DNA of 64,000 bases from Macrobrachium rosenbergii (lineage: Eukaryota > Arthropoda > Malacostraca > Decapoda > Palaemonidae). The translations under genes were made by a program, and so were the position numbers. Positions 63,120-64,000 of the stretch are shown here, in pieces; within the stretch, counting starts at the first letter, position 1; every line of letters starts with the position of its first letter. Location of the stretch: NCBI RefSeq assembly GCF_040412425.1, contig NC_089783.1, positions 40,711,625 through 40,775,624 of the forward strand. The letters are read 5' to 3'. A model generated the notes under the pieces. The model saw nothing but the letters and a program-made list of their open reading frames with translations, was not told where the DNA came from and made no database searches.

Positions 63120-64000
63120 ATGTATATACATAATAAAAACCAGTTTGCTACCTTAACCACTTAAGTGGAAACTTGAACAACGAAACTCTCATAGCTAAGT
63201 AGTTGCGATCGAAGGTAATCTCTTAATTACATTTTTAAGTTCTTTCCACTTCTCTCGCCATATTACGCTTATGGTTTTTTTTCTTAAATCTCCCCTCTGT
63301 ATATCTAATAACATCTGTAACTTCCGTGTAACTTTCCCATTGTTCTGAAATCCTTTATTTCCTGCTGTCTTCCATTGTCGTTTTCATAACAAGTCAATGA
63401 CTTATCAGTGGATTCAATCTTAATTCGCTTCTTTTTTCTTGATGGAACATTATATTTTTAATGAGGTAATGGGTTTTTAAAATGAAACAAGCTAAGTGAA
63501 GGGTAGCGGTGCTAACATGGCAGTTTCGCTTAATCTGAAATGTTCTCAATTCTAGAAAGATTATGATTATTTCGCTTTGGTGATCCTTAACTATTTTAGT
63601 TTTTCCTCAGAACTTACTGGAAAAGCAGTTTGTTAAATTGACTTCACATTAAAAAAGTGCATTACCACCCACATTACTACCCCACCTACATTTCTAACGA
63701 CAAAAAATAAATTTATAACAACTTAAAACATATAAACATAGAAAACGAAGGATATGAAATGAGAATTAAAAATCTAATTTCTAAATATCAAATATCAAAA
63801 TAGTCTGGTCTGATAAACTATATAGAACTTTCCTTGATTCTTCGTTATTAAAGTCATGAATCAAATGTGAAGTAATTGCCAAATTATACGTCTTCTGTGC
63901 ATGACTGTTTGTTTCGTTAAACAGAAGTCTCATACAAATGTAGCATATTCAAAGTGAGTGTCTTCTACCCTAATCTAAAGAAAAATGTGATGACAAAGGC
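63120..64000. other. No recognised gene
   Basis: AT-rich sequence to the end of the window, without long frames or recognised repeats. Confidence 0.5.

Overview
This window looks like intergenic and intronic DNA from a large, repeat-rich arthropod genome, most likely a decapod crustacean (shrimp, prawn or crayfish). The evidence is an AT-rich background, very long (AT)n, (GA)n and (CA)n tracts, a Penelope-like retroelement, a DIRS tyrosine-recombinase retrotransposon, and several dispersed repeats that I recall from decapod sequences (those at 6.8, 59.5 and 61.7 kb). The species call is inference. No complete protein-coding gene of known function is visible. Most long reading frames are microsatellite translations or transposon relics.

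Left part (1-9.9 kb): microsatellites alternate with mobile elements. There is a palindromic hairpin element (525-715), a MULE-type DNA transposon relic with a 9-bp target duplication (1866-2820), two head-to-head truncated Penelope-like elements with GIY-YIG endonuclease remnants and hammerhead-like motifs (4001-5466), a 33-bp repeat that reads as a Thr-rich 11-residue repeat (6126-6510), and a short dispersed element (6777-7092).

Middle part (9.9-29 kb): a CpG-bearing stretch with a good splice donor (about 9940-10262) could be a promoter and first exon. A tandem-repeat array (11.4-17.9 kb) was interrupted by a short TA-flanked element, which was itself interrupted by a degraded DIRS retrotransposon (11828-16580). 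Downstream are two exon-like blocks (20442 and 20749), then five homologous exon-like blocks each bounded by AG and GT splice signals (21927-24067), and an unrelated terminal block (24329). Together these suggest a plus-strand spliced transcript whose internal exon was tandemly duplicated. It is probably non-coding, and this is the most interesting structure in the window.

Right part (29-64 kb): a 5-kb degenerate tandem array has a second layer of about 830 bp (29.6-34.95 kb). It is followed by inverted copies of a 0.3-kb dispersed element (27.7 and 37.4 kb), five copies of a 'GTCACAGGAAAAAA' bordered element with a variable internal 60-bp repeat (39.9-57.5 kb), a six-fold (GA)n/75-bp composite array (40.6-41.4 kb), an internally deleted Tc1/mariner-like transposase relic (52.5-52.8 kb), a multi-hairpin decapod repeat (61.7-62.07 kb), and long stretches where I recognise nothing.
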